A stretch of DNA of 64,000 nt, taken from JANLTP01 sp031363055 (GTDB lineage: Bacteria; Pseudomonadota; Gammaproteobacteria; Burkholderiales; Burkholderiaceae_E). The stretch lies in assembly GCA_031363055.1 (NCBI GenBank), contig JANLTP010000064.1, positions 5,024 to 69,023 of the forward strand, given 5' to 3'. The position numbers and the translations under genes are program-made. The notes under the pieces were generated by a model. That model had not been told where the DNA came from. It did not search any database and worked only from the letters and a program-made list of their open reading frames with translations. Positions 8,443 to 17,315 of this stretch are shown here, piece by piece. How positions within the stretch are numbered: position 1 is the first letter of the stretch; each line of letters begins with the position of its first letter.

Positions 8443-9438
8443 TTAGAACAATTGCCAAGGAATCGGGTCAAACGCGTAACCGCTGCCGCTGCTGCGCAAC
8501 TGACCAATGCCCGGGAAGGTGACATGGACCGCGCCGATCAGAAACTTTTCGGTGGCGGCCTGCTCGAACAGTGCCTTGCGGGCGGCCCGCGCCATGGTCT
8601 GATCCCAGTCGAAGGCGACCGTGAATTCCGGTCTCGGAAACTGCACCGGGGCCACATGCATAAGGTTGCCGAACAGCAGCAAGCGCGCATTGCCGGATTG
8701 CACCATGTAACAACTGTGGCCCGGCGTGTGCCCGGCGGCGTTCACTGAACGAATGCCCGGCGTCAGTTCGTCACCCAGGGTGAAGGTCTTGATGCGATCG
8801 CCATAGGCGGCCAGAGCCCGTTTGGCCGGCACAAACCGGGATCGTTGTGCTGGCGGTGCCTTCTCTTCAACTTCGGCGCTGGTCCAGTAGTCAAAATCGG
8901 GTTTCGCCATTCGCAAGATGGCATTGGCGAACAACTTGGCACCTTCCGGCGTGACGGCGCCGTGCAGATGGTCGCCGTGCATGTGAGTGATGTAGACCTC
9001 GTCGATTTGGCCGGGCTCGATGCCGGCAGCAGCCAAGGCCTGCGGCAGTCGGCCAGCCGTCGGACCCAACATCTTGGCGCCACCGGTGTCGATGAGCACG
9101 AGCTTTTCGCCGGTATTCACGAGGAACGTGTTGACCGGCAAAAGCAAGGGAGCGCCGGCCGCTATACCGGCTTGTTCCAGGTGCTGCTTCATGACTTCCG
9201 GATCGCCAATCAGTACCGTCGGCGGCACATCGATAAAGCCGTCGAGTAACGTTGTGACCTCAAAGTTGCCGAGCTTTAGCCGATGCACACTGGTCATCTG
9301 ATTGCCGGCGAGTGCTGCACGCGCTTGCGCTGGCTGAGCAGCCAGTGGACCTAGAGCCGCGCCAATGGCTGAGCCGAGTGCGAGTCCGCTGATGCCGCGC
9401 AGGCTCGATCGGCGAGAATAAGCTCGTGAATTTTGCAT
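8443..9438 (-). CDS. Tat-exported MBL-fold metallo-hydrolase
   Basis: 331 residues from the ATG at 9438; longer starts add only non-homologous residues. The N-terminus has a twin-arginine signal (SRRSSLRG followed by a hydrophobic stretch and AQPAQARA cleavage region), implying export in folded, metal-loaded form. The MBL motif THMHGDHLHG supplies the metal ligands, with a later AAGHTPGH histidine. This matches the periplasmic MBL-fold hydrolases similar to quorum-quenching lactonases and organophosphate hydrolases, but the substrate is unknown. It lies 86 bp downstream of the SulP gene on the same strand. Confidence 0.85.
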   Translation of the reverse strand: MQNSRAYSRRSSLRGISGLALGSAIGAALGPLAAQPAQARAALAGNQMTSVHRLKLGNFEVTTLLDGFIDVPPTVLIGDPEVMKQHLEQAGIAAGAPLLLPVNTFLVNTGEKLVLIDTGGAKMLGPTAGRLPQALAAAGIEPGQIDEVYITHMHGDHLHGAVTPEGAKLFANAILRMAKPDFDYWTSAEVEEKAPPAQRSRFVPAKRALAAYGDRIKTFTLGDELTPGIRSVNAAGHTPGHSCYMVQSGNARLLLFGNLMHVAPVQFPRPEFTVAFDWDQTMARAARKALFEQAATEKFLIGAVHVTFPGIGQLRSSGSGYAFDPIPWQLF

Positions 9439-9524
9439 GGTTTTAGTGTCTCCGTATTTTGATCTGTGCGCTGGCGTCTTCGAGCGCGCGCTGCGGCAGC
9501 AAGTATAGGGTGAATCGTCCGACC

Positions 9525-11177
9525 TCAAACCTTGCCCAGAGCCTCGTCAAGGTCATCAAAAACATTCTCGGCGCCCAAGGTTTCCAGAAATCCGGAGCGA
9601 CGAATCAATGACGCTGGTTGTTCGTTGACTTCAGCCAAAATCAGTTTTCCACCTCGTTTGCATAACATGCGATGCACGGCCTCCAGCGCCTCCAGGCCGG
9701 TGGTGTCCAGATTGATCAGTTGATGCATCTCGAGGATCAACACATCGGGCAGCGGTCGCGCCGGATCGAACAGTTGCTCGAGCTTGGTGACCGAACCAAA
9801 GAACAGCGAACCGAACACCCGATACGCGACGACCGAGCGGCCGTCGCTGCGCTTGGCCAGATCGGCGGGCAATCGGATTTCGTCCAACCGGGTCAAGGTC
9901 GAGATACGGTGAATGAAAAACAGGCTCGCCAGCACCAGCCCGACTTCAACCGCGACGGTCAGATCGAACGCAACCGTCAAGGCAAAGGTCAGCAAGGTGA
10001 TTGTCTGGTAGCTGATCGAATAGTGACGCAAGCGCCGGAACGCGGCCCAGTCGCCCATGTTCCAGGCGACCGATAGCAGAATCGCGGCCAGTGACACCAT
10101 GGGAATGTATTCGGCCAAGGGCGCAGCCACGACAATGATCAGCAGCAAGGTCAATGAGTGAACGATTCCGGCCACCGGCGAGCGTGCACCGCTGCGAACA
10201 TTGGTGACCGTTCTCGCAATGGTGCCGGTGGCGGCAATGCCGCCGAACAGTGGCGCGACGAAGTTGGCCACCCCTTGTGCCATGAGTTCCTGATTCGGAT
10301 CGTGCCGATCGTTGATCATGCCGTCGGCAATGCGAGCGCACAACAGCGATTCGATCGCGCCCAGCAAGGCGATCGACAAGGCCGGCACCACCAGTCTCTG
10401 TGCGCTCGACCAATCGAACTCAGGTAGCGCAATACCGGGCAGCCCTTGCGGGATTTGCCCGAAGCGGCTGCCAATGGTGTCCAACGGCACATTGAACAGC
10501 TTGACGGCCAGTACACCAATCAACAACGCCACGATCGTGCTCGGAATTCTGGCCAGGATGCGTCGCCAACGTCGATCGTTGGCCTGATAGGATTTTGGCC
10601 ACAACATGACCAGTGCCAGCGTACCCAGCCCGATGGCGGCAGCCGAGCCATTGATCGTATGCGCCGCGCTCACCAGCGCCGCCAGCTGTGAGAAAAAGTT
10701 TGACGGCATCGCATTGATTTGCAGACCCAGGAAGTCGCGGATCTGCATGATCGCGATGATGACGGCAATACCGTTGGTAAAGCCGATGACAATAGAGACC
10801 GGAATGAAGCGGATCAGGTTGCCGAGCTTGAATGCGCCCATCAGGAACAGCAACACGCCGGCCATCATGGTGCTGATCAGCAAGCTCGCCAGACCATAAC
10901 GCTCGACGATCGCATACAACAGCGCGACGAAGGCGCCGGCCGGCCCGCCAATTTGGACCTTGGAGCCGCCGAGCAGCGAGATCAGGAAGCCGGCAACAAT
11001 GGCCGTAAAAATACCGTGCTCGGGTCGGGCGCCCGAGGCAATACCGAAGGCCATGGCCAACGGCAACGCTACGATGCCCACAGTGAGGCCGGCTGCGAGG
11101 TCAGCGGAAAAGTCTTTGCGATCGTAGTGCTTGAGGCTCTCGATCAAGCGCGGCCGAAAGCTGAACTCGGAGAACAT
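9525..11177 (-). CDS. SulP family anion transporter with STAS domain
   Basis: 550 residues from the ATG at 11177. The first about 400 residues are a polytopic SulP membrane domain with the opening motif DLAAGLTVGIVALPLAMAFGIASG and many hydrophobic segments; the last about 120 residues are a cytoplasmic STAS domain (pattern LILEMHQLINLDTTGLEAL). SulP proteins carry sulfate, bicarbonate or dicarboxylates across the inner membrane. Full length and intact. Whether it is a sulfate or bicarbonate carrier cannot be decided from sequence; no sulfur genes adjoin it. Confidence 0.9.
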   Translation of the reverse strand: MFSEFSFRPRLIESLKHYDRKDFSADLAAGLTVGIVALPLAMAFGIASGARPEHGIFTAIVAGFLISLLGGSKVQIGGPAGAFVALLYAIVERYGLASLLISTMMAGVLLFLMGAFKLGNLIRFIPVSIVIGFTNGIAVIIAIMQIRDFLGLQINAMPSNFFSQLAALVSAAHTINGSAAAIGLGTLALVMLWPKSYQANDRRWRRILARIPSTIVALLIGVLAVKLFNVPLDTIGSRFGQIPQGLPGIALPEFDWSSAQRLVVPALSIALLGAIESLLCARIADGMINDRHDPNQELMAQGVANFVAPLFGGIAATGTIARTVTNVRSGARSPVAGIVHSLTLLLIIVVAAPLAEYIPMVSLAAILLSVAWNMGDWAAFRRLRHYSISYQTITLLTFALTVAFDLTVAVEVGLVLASLFFIHRISTLTRLDEIRLPADLAKRSDGRSVVAYRVFGSLFFGSVTKLEQLFDPARPLPDVLILEMHQLINLDTTGLEALEAVHRMLCKRGGKLILAEVNEQPASLIRRSGFLETLGAENVFDDLDEALGKV

Positions 11178-11236
11178 GCTCAGGCGCAATCACACATCGC
11201 GTATAGTTTACGCGAGACCCAGTACCGGAGACCACC

Positions 11237-12223
11237 ATGAAATCATATCGATCATTCTCTATGCGCAGAGCCTGCCTGAGCCTGGCGGCGTTGTGCGCCT
11301 CGGCCCTGAGTGTTGCGGGCCATGCTCAAAGCTGGCCGAACAAAACGATTACGTTGGTGACGCCGCAAGCCACCGGTGGCACCTCGGACATTCTGGCGCG
11401 CGCAATGGCTGAACGCCTGTCACAGCGGCTCGGTCAAAGTGTGGTGGTCGAGAACCGGGTCGGCGCTGGCGGTAACATTGGTACCGGCCAGGTCGCCAAG
11501 GCTGCGCCCGACGGCTACACCTTGCTGGTTGGTTACGTCGGGACGCTGGCAATCAATCCGAGCCTGTATGCGTCGGTGCCGTTTGATCCCATCGACAGTT
11601 TCAGCAATATCGTCGGTATCGCCGACGTACCGCTGGTGCTGGTGGTGCGCAACGATTTCCCGGCCAGGACGCTCGATGAGCTGGTTCAGTACGCCCGCAC
11701 CAAACCGCTGGTCTACGGTTCGGCCGGTAATGGCACTATGAACCACATGGCCGGTGAGCTACTGAATCAGGCCGGAAAAATCAAGATGACTCACATACCG
11801 TATCGCGGCGTTGCGCCGGCCGTGACCGATCTGGTCGGCGGTCAGGTCGATCTGGCGTTTGCATCGCTACCGTCGTCGCATCCGTTCATCAACAGCGGCA
11901 AGCTGCGCGCCATTGCGGTGACCAGCGAGACTCGCTCGAAGGCCATGCCGGAGGTGCCGACCATGCTGGAGTCGAAGCTGGCACCGATCAGCGTGTCGAC
12001 CTGGTACTCGATCATGGCGCCGAAGGGTGTGCCGGCCGCCGTGGTGACCCGGATCAATGCCGAGGTCGTTGCCATTCTGGAGACGCCTGAAATGAAAGCG
12101 CGGCTCGAATCGCTGGGTGCGGTGGTGTGGTCGGTGGGCCCGGAGCAGTTGTTATCGACGATCAAATCGGATCTTGCGCGCTGGTCCAAGATCGTCAAGG
12201 ACTCGGGCGCGAAGATCGATTGA
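11237..12223 (+). CDS. Bug/TctC family periplasmic binding protein
   Basis: 328 residues with an N-terminal signal peptide (cleavage likely after HAQ near residue 32) and the family pattern: ITLVTPQATGGTSDILAR, VVVENRVGAGGNIGTGQVAKAAPDGYTLL, and THIPYRGVAPAVTDLVGGQVDLAF. Such proteins bind small carboxylates in the periplasm, sometimes for a TctAB transporter, often as orphans. No TctA or TctB is in the window. A CGGAG ribosome-binding site precedes the ATG. It is divergent from the SulP gene with only about 60 bp between. Ligand unknown. Confidence 0.92.
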   Translation: MKSYRSFSMRRACLSLAALCASALSVAGHAQSWPNKTITLVTPQATGGTSDILARAMAERLSQRLGQSVVVENRVGAGGNIGTGQVAKAAPDGYTLLVGYVGTLAINPSLYASVPFDPIDSFSNIVGIADVPLVLVVRNDFPARTLDELVQYARTKPLVYGSAGNGTMNHMAGELLNQAGKIKMTHIPYRGVAPAVTDLVGGQVDLAFASLPSSHPFINSGKLRAIAVTSETRSKAMPEVPTMLESKLAPISVSTWYSIMAPKGVPAAVVTRINAEVVAILETPEMKARLESLGAVVWSVGPEQLLSTIKSDLARWSKIVKDSGAKID

Positions 12224-12244
12224 TTGACTCAGGCCAGCAAGGAC

Positions 12245-15200
12245 TCAGACCAGCAGATTGGGGTTATAGCCTTCCATGGTGACGAATAGAATTTGCGGCG
12301 GTGCGCCCACCGGAGTTGCTACTGAGGCGTCGTGGTAACCACTGCCCATCAGGTCCTGGACCGTGTCGTATTGCCCGCTTGCGGTACCGTATTGAACGCC
12401 TTCGAGCACGATCGAACCGATCGTGGCGCCACCGGCACCATGCAGGGTAATCTTGACGTTGTTGGCTGCCGTGCCGTCGCTAGTGACGTCCAGATACTGA
12501 TTGGCACTGGTGGCTTGAACCAGGTCATGGAAACTCAGGTTGTTGTCAGCGTCATTGGTGGTCCCGGTGGCTTGCACGAGCGGGCCGCCTGGGCCGCCTT
12601 GTTGCCGAATCGAGTCGGGCGTGCGCGAGGCATCCGCATTGGTAGTGGCGCTCCAGACCCCGGTTCCAAGATGTGAGTCGACCAGATCGATCAGCGACAA
12701 GCGATCATTGCCGACCTGAAAATCCTTGATGACATCGTTGCCGCTGTTGGAACGCATAGAGTAAACAAACACGTTGCCGGAAGTATCGACCGCGCCTGCC
12801 GCACCGCCCCACAGAGTATCGTTGCCGGCTTGACCGTACAAGATGTCCTGCCCGGCGCCGCCGACCAGGAGATCGTTGCCATCGACCGTCGTGGCATCCA
12901 GATGCACCGAATCGATTCGCAGACTGTGCTGGTTCTGTGGCGTGGTCGTGCGGGTGCTGTAGACCCTGATATCGAGGTCGCTGCTGCCCGAGCCGGCCTG
13001 CGGATTAACGGTCCAGCTCAAATTGACATGGCTTGCACCGTCGGTCGTCACAGTCGGCGCTGTGCCTGACCAGGTATTGGTGATCGCATCGTAGACCGCC
13101 AACTCTGTGCCCTTCCAGCGAACCACGATCGAATTGTTCGACAGGTCCGGGTTGCTGGCGTGTATGTTCAGCAAATAGGTATCGTTCGGATTGGTGATGA
13201 TCGTCTGCAGAATTTCGGTTCCGCCCTGGGTCGGATCAATGGCGGCAGCCAGCAGGTAACGACCGCCATTCCCGGAGGTATCAGGGGTCTCATTAATACC
13301 CACTTCAGCGGTTGATCGTAGTTGATAAAGCGGTGGAATGTGTTCGTCGACGCCCGGCGTGGCAACGTTATCCGGTACGCCCAACCATTGGATTTCTGCA
13401 CTTGGACCCGATCCAAACTGTCGGGAGGCGATGCCCACATAGTCAACCAGGCCCCAACCAAGGCCGGCGACACCACCGCTGGTATTGAAAAACGCTACGT
13501 TGCCGCTGACCAGGCCGTTGTCCCAGATACCGTCTGCGTTGCCGCCGCGCAGGTCCCAGTATTCAAACTGATAATTACGCACGCTCGCCGCCGAACCACC
13601 GAACAGGCGATCGTTGCCGGCACCACCGGTAATCTGATCGTCGCCTGCGCTGCCGATCAACAGGTCTGCGCCGCCGGAGCCGTTCAAGACATCGTTGGCG
13701 GATGATCCGTAAGTGGGCGTTGGGTTCGAATTAGGTGCCGTTGCAGTTGCCGAGACGCTCTTGTTGCCGGCCGTATCGAACGCATTGACGACCAGGGTTT
13801 GACCGCTGGTGTAGGCGGTGGCGAAGGTAAAGATACCGTTGGCTGCAGCCGTTGCAGTGGCGTCAGCCACGCCGTCGCCGTTCGTATCCAGGCTCAGCTT
13901 GTTGCCAGCCGAGGTCGTGCCGGAAACGACGCCTACGCCGCTGACCGATAAGGTCGGCGCCCCAGGCGCGACGGTATCGATCATCACGGGGTGCGCGGTC
14001 GCGCTGCTGGTCCGTCCAAACCGGGTTTCGGTGGCCGTGATCGAACTCGCGCCTTCGGTGCCTGGAATTTCGCCAGTCGCGAACGCAGAAATCCAGTTGC
14101 CTGATGCGTCGACGTTAGCGGTCTTGTTGGTGGTACCCCAGGTAACGGTGACTTCGCCACCCGCAACACCCGTGCCTGTCACCGTGATGCCCGCCGCCCG
14201 TTCGCTGGCATTGATCAGATCGTCAGTCGATATCGCCGCGATGGTCGGCGCGGCTGGGACCGCTACCGAACCCGCCAGGCTCGCGTTACCGGCCGCATCA
14301 AACGCAACGACACTGACGGTCTTGTTGTTCGCCAGTGCGCTCGTAAACGTGAAAGTGCCGTTCGCGCCGGCCGTCACAGTAGCATCGGCAACGCCGTCGG
14401 CATTCGTATCCAGCGTCACTTTGTTGCCGGCCGAGGTCGTGCCAGAGATGATACCGGTGGCGCTCGCGAGAACGATCGGTGCATTCGGCGCTACCGTGTC
14501 CACGGTCAAGGAGCGGGTAGCCGCGCTACTCGTCTGGCCGGATCGGCTTTCGGTAGCCGATAACGTCACAGCGCCCTCAAGAGCCGGGATCTCGCCCGCC
14601 GCAAATGTCGTGGTCCAGCGTCCGCCGGCATCGACCGTGGTGGTTTTGTTCGAGGCACCCCAACTGATCGACAGTGCTGCACCGGCTACGCCACCGCCGC
14701 TGACGGCAACGCCGGCACTTCGCTCGCTCGCGTTGATGATGTCATCGGTGGCTACCGTGTCGATGGTCGGCGCCGCCAACGGTGCTTGTGTCGGTAATGA
14801 TTCAATCGTCACGCTATGAGTGGTGACCGCGCTGGTCTGGCCGGCATTGGTGACGCTGGCCGTGATGGCGCTACTACCGAGGGCTGCTGGCACATCCGCA
14901 GCGGCAAACATCACCGACCAGTGTCCGGCCGCATCCACGGTCGTTGATTTGCTGGCGTTGCCCCAGACGATGCTCAACATCGCACCGGCGACGCCCGCGC
15001 CAGTCACCGTGACACCTGCGCTGATTTCACTGCCGCTGATGACATCGTTGCCGGTCACCGAATCAATGGTCGGTGCTGGCGGTGCGTTGGCCGTTGTGGT
15101 GTTGGGCACTACAGGGGTGGCCGCGCCGCTCGAGTCTGATTTGCTTGAGCCGCCACCGCCACCGCCGGCGGCAGCCGCGAGTCCGACCACGCCGGCTACG

Positions 15201-15643
15201 GTACCAATGGTTCCCATGGACAAGCCAGCCGCTTCGGCACCGGTCACTGCCGCTGACGCACCGACCGGGGCCGATGCCGTTGCGCCGGTTGCGGTCGCTG
15301 GGGCGGTTTCAGCAGTAGCCGTGGCAGTGGCAGTCGCGTTTTCAACGGCAGGCGTAGCGCCGGCCGCCGATTCAGTCGCGGTGGTGATCGTCTCGGCCGA
15401 GGCCTGCGCGTAGAGGTTAGCCTGCCGGTCAATCTGCGAGCGGTCAACCTGTGGGTCAGCCTGCAGGTCCACCAGCCGGTCTACCAGCCGGTCGACCGGC
15501 TGGCCGTGGCGGATTTCCGCACCAGTCATCTCTGACGCCGTCGCGTTACCGGAATCATTCACGGGGCGCTTCGAAAGCGTGTTGGATTTATTGTTCTGCG
15601 GGGAAACCGGAGCGCCAGTTTGTTTGCCAGAATTCGGAGTCAT
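12245..15643 (-). CDS. Ig-like repeat/RTX protein, probable type I secreted adhesin
   Basis: 1132 residues. Order: a charged, repetitive N-terminus with VDR/VDL repeats (49–75), an Ala/Thr-rich stretch (80–140), a hydrophobic Ala/Gly segment ending in six glycines (140–166), then Ig-like repeats at about 190–285, 289–383 and 464–558 that resemble one another, each opening 'APTI…D-x-I-N/S-x-SE', with shorter domains at about 397–462 and 570–636 carrying DTNADGVAD/DTNGDGVAD calcium loops. RTX nonapeptides follow at 649–683 and 920–948, separated by a beta-rich domain of about 230 residues, and a C-terminal type-I-secretion-like domain. The N-terminal Gly run and Ig array resemble BapA/LapA-type adhesins. 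No ABC/HlyD/TolC secretion genes adjoin. Homologous repeats also create long false antisense frames. Confidence 0.82.
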   Translation of the reverse strand: MTPNSGKQTGAPVSPQNNKSNTLSKRPVNDSGNATASEMTGAEIRHGQPVDRLVDRLVDLQADPQVDRSQIDRQANLYAQASAETITTATESAAGATPAVENATATATATAETAPATATGATASAPVGASAAVTGAEAAGLSMGTIGTVAGVVGLAAAAGGGGGGSSKSDSSGAATPVVPNTTTANAPPAPTIDSVTGNDVISGSEISAGVTVTGAGVAGAMLSIVWGNASKSTTVDAAGHWSVMFAAADVPAALGSSAITASVTNAGQTSAVTTHSVTIESLPTQAPLAAPTIDTVATDDIINASERSAGVAVSGGGVAGAALSISWGASNKTTTVDAGGRWTTTFAAGEIPALEGAVTLSATESRSGQTSSAATRSLTVDTVAPNAPIVLASATGIISGTTSAGNKVTLDTNADGVADATVTAGANGTFTFTSALANNKTVSVVAFDAAGNASLAGSVAVPAAPTIAAISTDDLINASERAAGITVTGTGVAGGEVTVTWGTTNKTANVDASGNWISAFATGEIPGTEGASSITATETRFGRTSSATAHPVMIDTVAPGAPTLSVSGVGVVSGTTSAGNKLSLDTNGDGVADATATAAANGIFTFATAYTSGQTLVVNAFDTAGNKSVSATATAPNSNPTPTYGSSANDVLNGSGGADLLIGSAGDDQITGGAGNDRLFGGSAASVRNYQFEYWDLRGGNADGIWDNGLVSGNVAFFNTSGGVAGLGWGLVDYVGIASRQFGSGPSAEIQWLGVPDNVATPGVDEHIPPLYQLRSTAEVGINETPDTSGNGGRYLLAAAIDPTQGGTEILQTIITNPNDTYLLNIHASNPDLSNNSIVVRWKGTELAVYDAITNTWSGTAPTVTTDGASHVNLSWTVNPQAGSGSSDLDIRVYSTRTTTPQNQHSLRIDSVHLDATTVDGNDLLVGGAGQDILYGQAGNDTLWGGAAGAVDTSGNVFVYSMRSNSGNDVIKDFQVGNDRLSLIDLVDSHLGTGVWSATTNADASRTPDSIRQQGGPGGPLVQATGTTNDADNNLSFHDLVQATSANQYLDVTSDGTAANNVKITLHGAGGATIGSIVLEGVQYGTASGQYDTVQDLMGSGYHDASVATPVGAPPQILFVTMEGYNPNLLV

Positions 15644-15880
15644 GAGGGTACCGTAGCCTTGAAATTAGCTTGATGCGGGTCATAATTAATGGCGCAATCA
15701 GCCGCTGGAAGATCACAGCAGAATTCACCCGATCCCCAAGTCGACCCGATTGCGTCGGTCGCCAAGCATTCCAGCAGACGAGCGGGCTTTGCCATGTGAC
15801 GAATGTCCTGCGCCAGGCGTTGGACAGTCTGAAAAATGACCAATAAGTCACAGAAAGTGCACTGTTAGAATGCGCCGCCC

Positions 15881-16609
15881 ATGACCACTTCTGCCTCCGC
15901 TTCTGCCCTGGTGCTTTTCTCCGGCGGGCAAGATTCAACCACCTGCCTGGCCTGGGCTCTGTCTCGTTACGAGGGGGTCGAGACGGTGGGCTTTGACTAT
16001 GGCCAGCGCCATCGGGTTGAACTTCAGGCCCGACAGGTGGTCCTTGCCAAATTTCGCGAGGCGTTTCCGCAATGGGCCCTGCGTTTGCAGGCCGACCATC
16101 TGATCGACCTGAAGGCGCTGGGCGAAATCAGTGACACGGCGCTGACGCGGGACAGCGCAATCCGGATCAATGAGCAGGGTCTGCCGAATACTTTTGTGCC
16201 GGGCCGCAATCTGTTGTTCCTGACCCTGGCCAGCGCCCTTGCTTATCGGCGTGATCTGAAGAGCATTATTGGCGGTATGTGTGAGACCGATTTTTCCGGT
16301 TATCCGGACTGTCGCGACGACACGATCAAGGCCCTGCAAGTCGCGGTCTCACTGGGCATGGGGCAACACTTCGTGTTCGAGACGCCGCTCATGTGGCTCG
16401 CCAAGGCCGAGACCTGGGCACTGGCCGAATCGCTGGGTGGCCAGGCACTCGTCGATATGGTGATTCAGGACACCCACACCTGTTATCTGGGCGAACGTGG
16501 CAACTTGCACGCTTGGGGACATGGTTGTGGGAACTGTCCGGCCTGCGCCTTGCGCAAGGCCGGATTCGAGCAATGGATAGCCGATAAAGACCGGGTGACC
16601 CTTGAATAA
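15881..16609 (+). CDS. queC: 7-cyano-7-deazaguanine synthase QueC
   Basis: 242 residues. QueC converts 7-carboxy-7-deazaguanine to preQ0 with ATP and ammonia, on the route to queuosine in tRNA. The PP-loop SGGQDSTTC follows the first strand; the zinc site is the Cys near the sequence HTC plus CGNCPAC near the C-terminus, followed by LRKAGF as usual. Length is normal. The 3' end overlaps the next gene, a queuosine-precursor transporter, by eight bases. A 24-bp tandem duplication covers this junction. No queD, queE or queF is in the window. Confidence 0.95.
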   Translation: MTTSASASALVLFSGGQDSTTCLAWALSRYEGVETVGFDYGQRHRVELQARQVVLAKFREAFPQWALRLQADHLIDLKALGEISDTALTRDSAIRINEQGLPNTFVPGRNLLFLTLASALAYRRDLKSIIGGMCETDFSGYPDCRDDTIKALQVAVSLGMGQHFVFETPLMWLAKAETWALAESLGGQALVDMVIQDTHTCYLGERGNLHAWGHGCGNCPACALRKAGFEQWIADKDRVTLE

Positions 16610-16638
16610 AGCGAACGGGCGGCCCTTGAATAAAGCGA
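16599..16638 (+). repeat. 24-bp-period tandem duplication at the queC/yhhQ overlap
   Basis: The 16 bases CCCTTGAATAAAGCGA occur at 16599–16614 and again at 16623–16638, a period of 24. The first copy contains the queC stop codon and the proposed TTG start of the transporter; the second copy repeats both in frame, adding eight codons to the transporter. A slippage duplication is the simplest explanation. Confidence 0.85.
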
Positions 16639-17309
16639 GCGCAGGATCATCGAAATATTTTGACCTGATTGGCATGGCGTTCATTGCCGTCATGCTGATA
16701 TCAACGGTCGCCGCGCAAAAGCTGTTTGTGATCGGTCCATTGGTGTTACCGGCGGGCATCCTGCTGTTTCCGCTCGCCTACATCTTCGGCGATGTCTTGA
16801 CCGAGGTCTACGGCTACGCGCGTTCGCGTCGAATCGTCTGGATGGGCTTTGCCATGAGCCTCTTGATGGCACTGGTCTTCGCGCTGGCGGTCGTCCTGCC
16901 GCCAGCACCAGGATGGCCCTTGCAGGAATCATTTGCTGCCGTGCTCGGCATGGTGCCGAGGGTCGTGTTCGCTTCGCTGATTGCCTATCTGTGCGGCGAA
17001 TTCATCAACGCTTATGTGCTGGCCAAACTGAAAGTGCGCACCTCGGGTCGGCACCTGTGGTTACGTACGATCAGCTCGACCTTGATCGGTGAAGGGGTTG
17101 ATACGACGATCTTCATGACCTTGGCCTTTGCCGGGGTGCTGCCGACCCCGGTCTTGCTATCGGCCATGGTTTCGGCGTATATCGTCAAGGTCGGCTATGA
17201 AATTGCAGCGACGCCGCTGACCTATGCGCTGGTGAATGCTTTGAAGCGCGCTGAGGGCGTGGACCATTATGATGTTGGAACCAATTTCAATCCGTTTCGT
17301 TTTGACTGA
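16602..17309 (+). CDS. yhhQ: Queuosine precursor transporter (YhhQ/DUF165 family)
   Basis: 235 residues if started at the TTG at 16602; the tandem copy at 16626 offers a second TTG, giving 227. The body begins KYFDLIGMAFIAVMLIS, has six hydrophobic segments, and the family motif FPLAYIFGDVLTEVYGY, with GEGVDTTIF later. The family imports preQ0/preQ1. Overlap with queC points to joint expression, so the cell can both make and salvage the precursor. The start lies inside a direct repeat, so the true N-terminus is uncertain. Confidence 0.9.
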   Translation: MNKANGRPLNKASAGSSKYFDLIGMAFIAVMLISTVAAQKLFVIGPLVLPAGILLFPLAYIFGDVLTEVYGYARSRRIVWMGFAMSLLMALVFALAVVLPPAPGWPLQESFAAVLGMVPRVVFASLIAYLCGEFINAYVLAKLKVRTSGRHLWLRTISSTLIGEGVDTTIFMTLAFAGVLPTPVLLSAMVSAYIVKVGYEIAATPLTYALVNALKRAEGVDHYDVGTNFNPFRFD

Positions 17310-17315
17310 GGCATC

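Noticed and set aside
13818..14819. Long open frame of 333 codons opposite the Ig-repeat gene
   Set aside because: It is the antisense of repeated Ala/Thr/Val-rich codons; its product is a monotonous Ala/Val/Pro sequence and the sense gene has clear domains.
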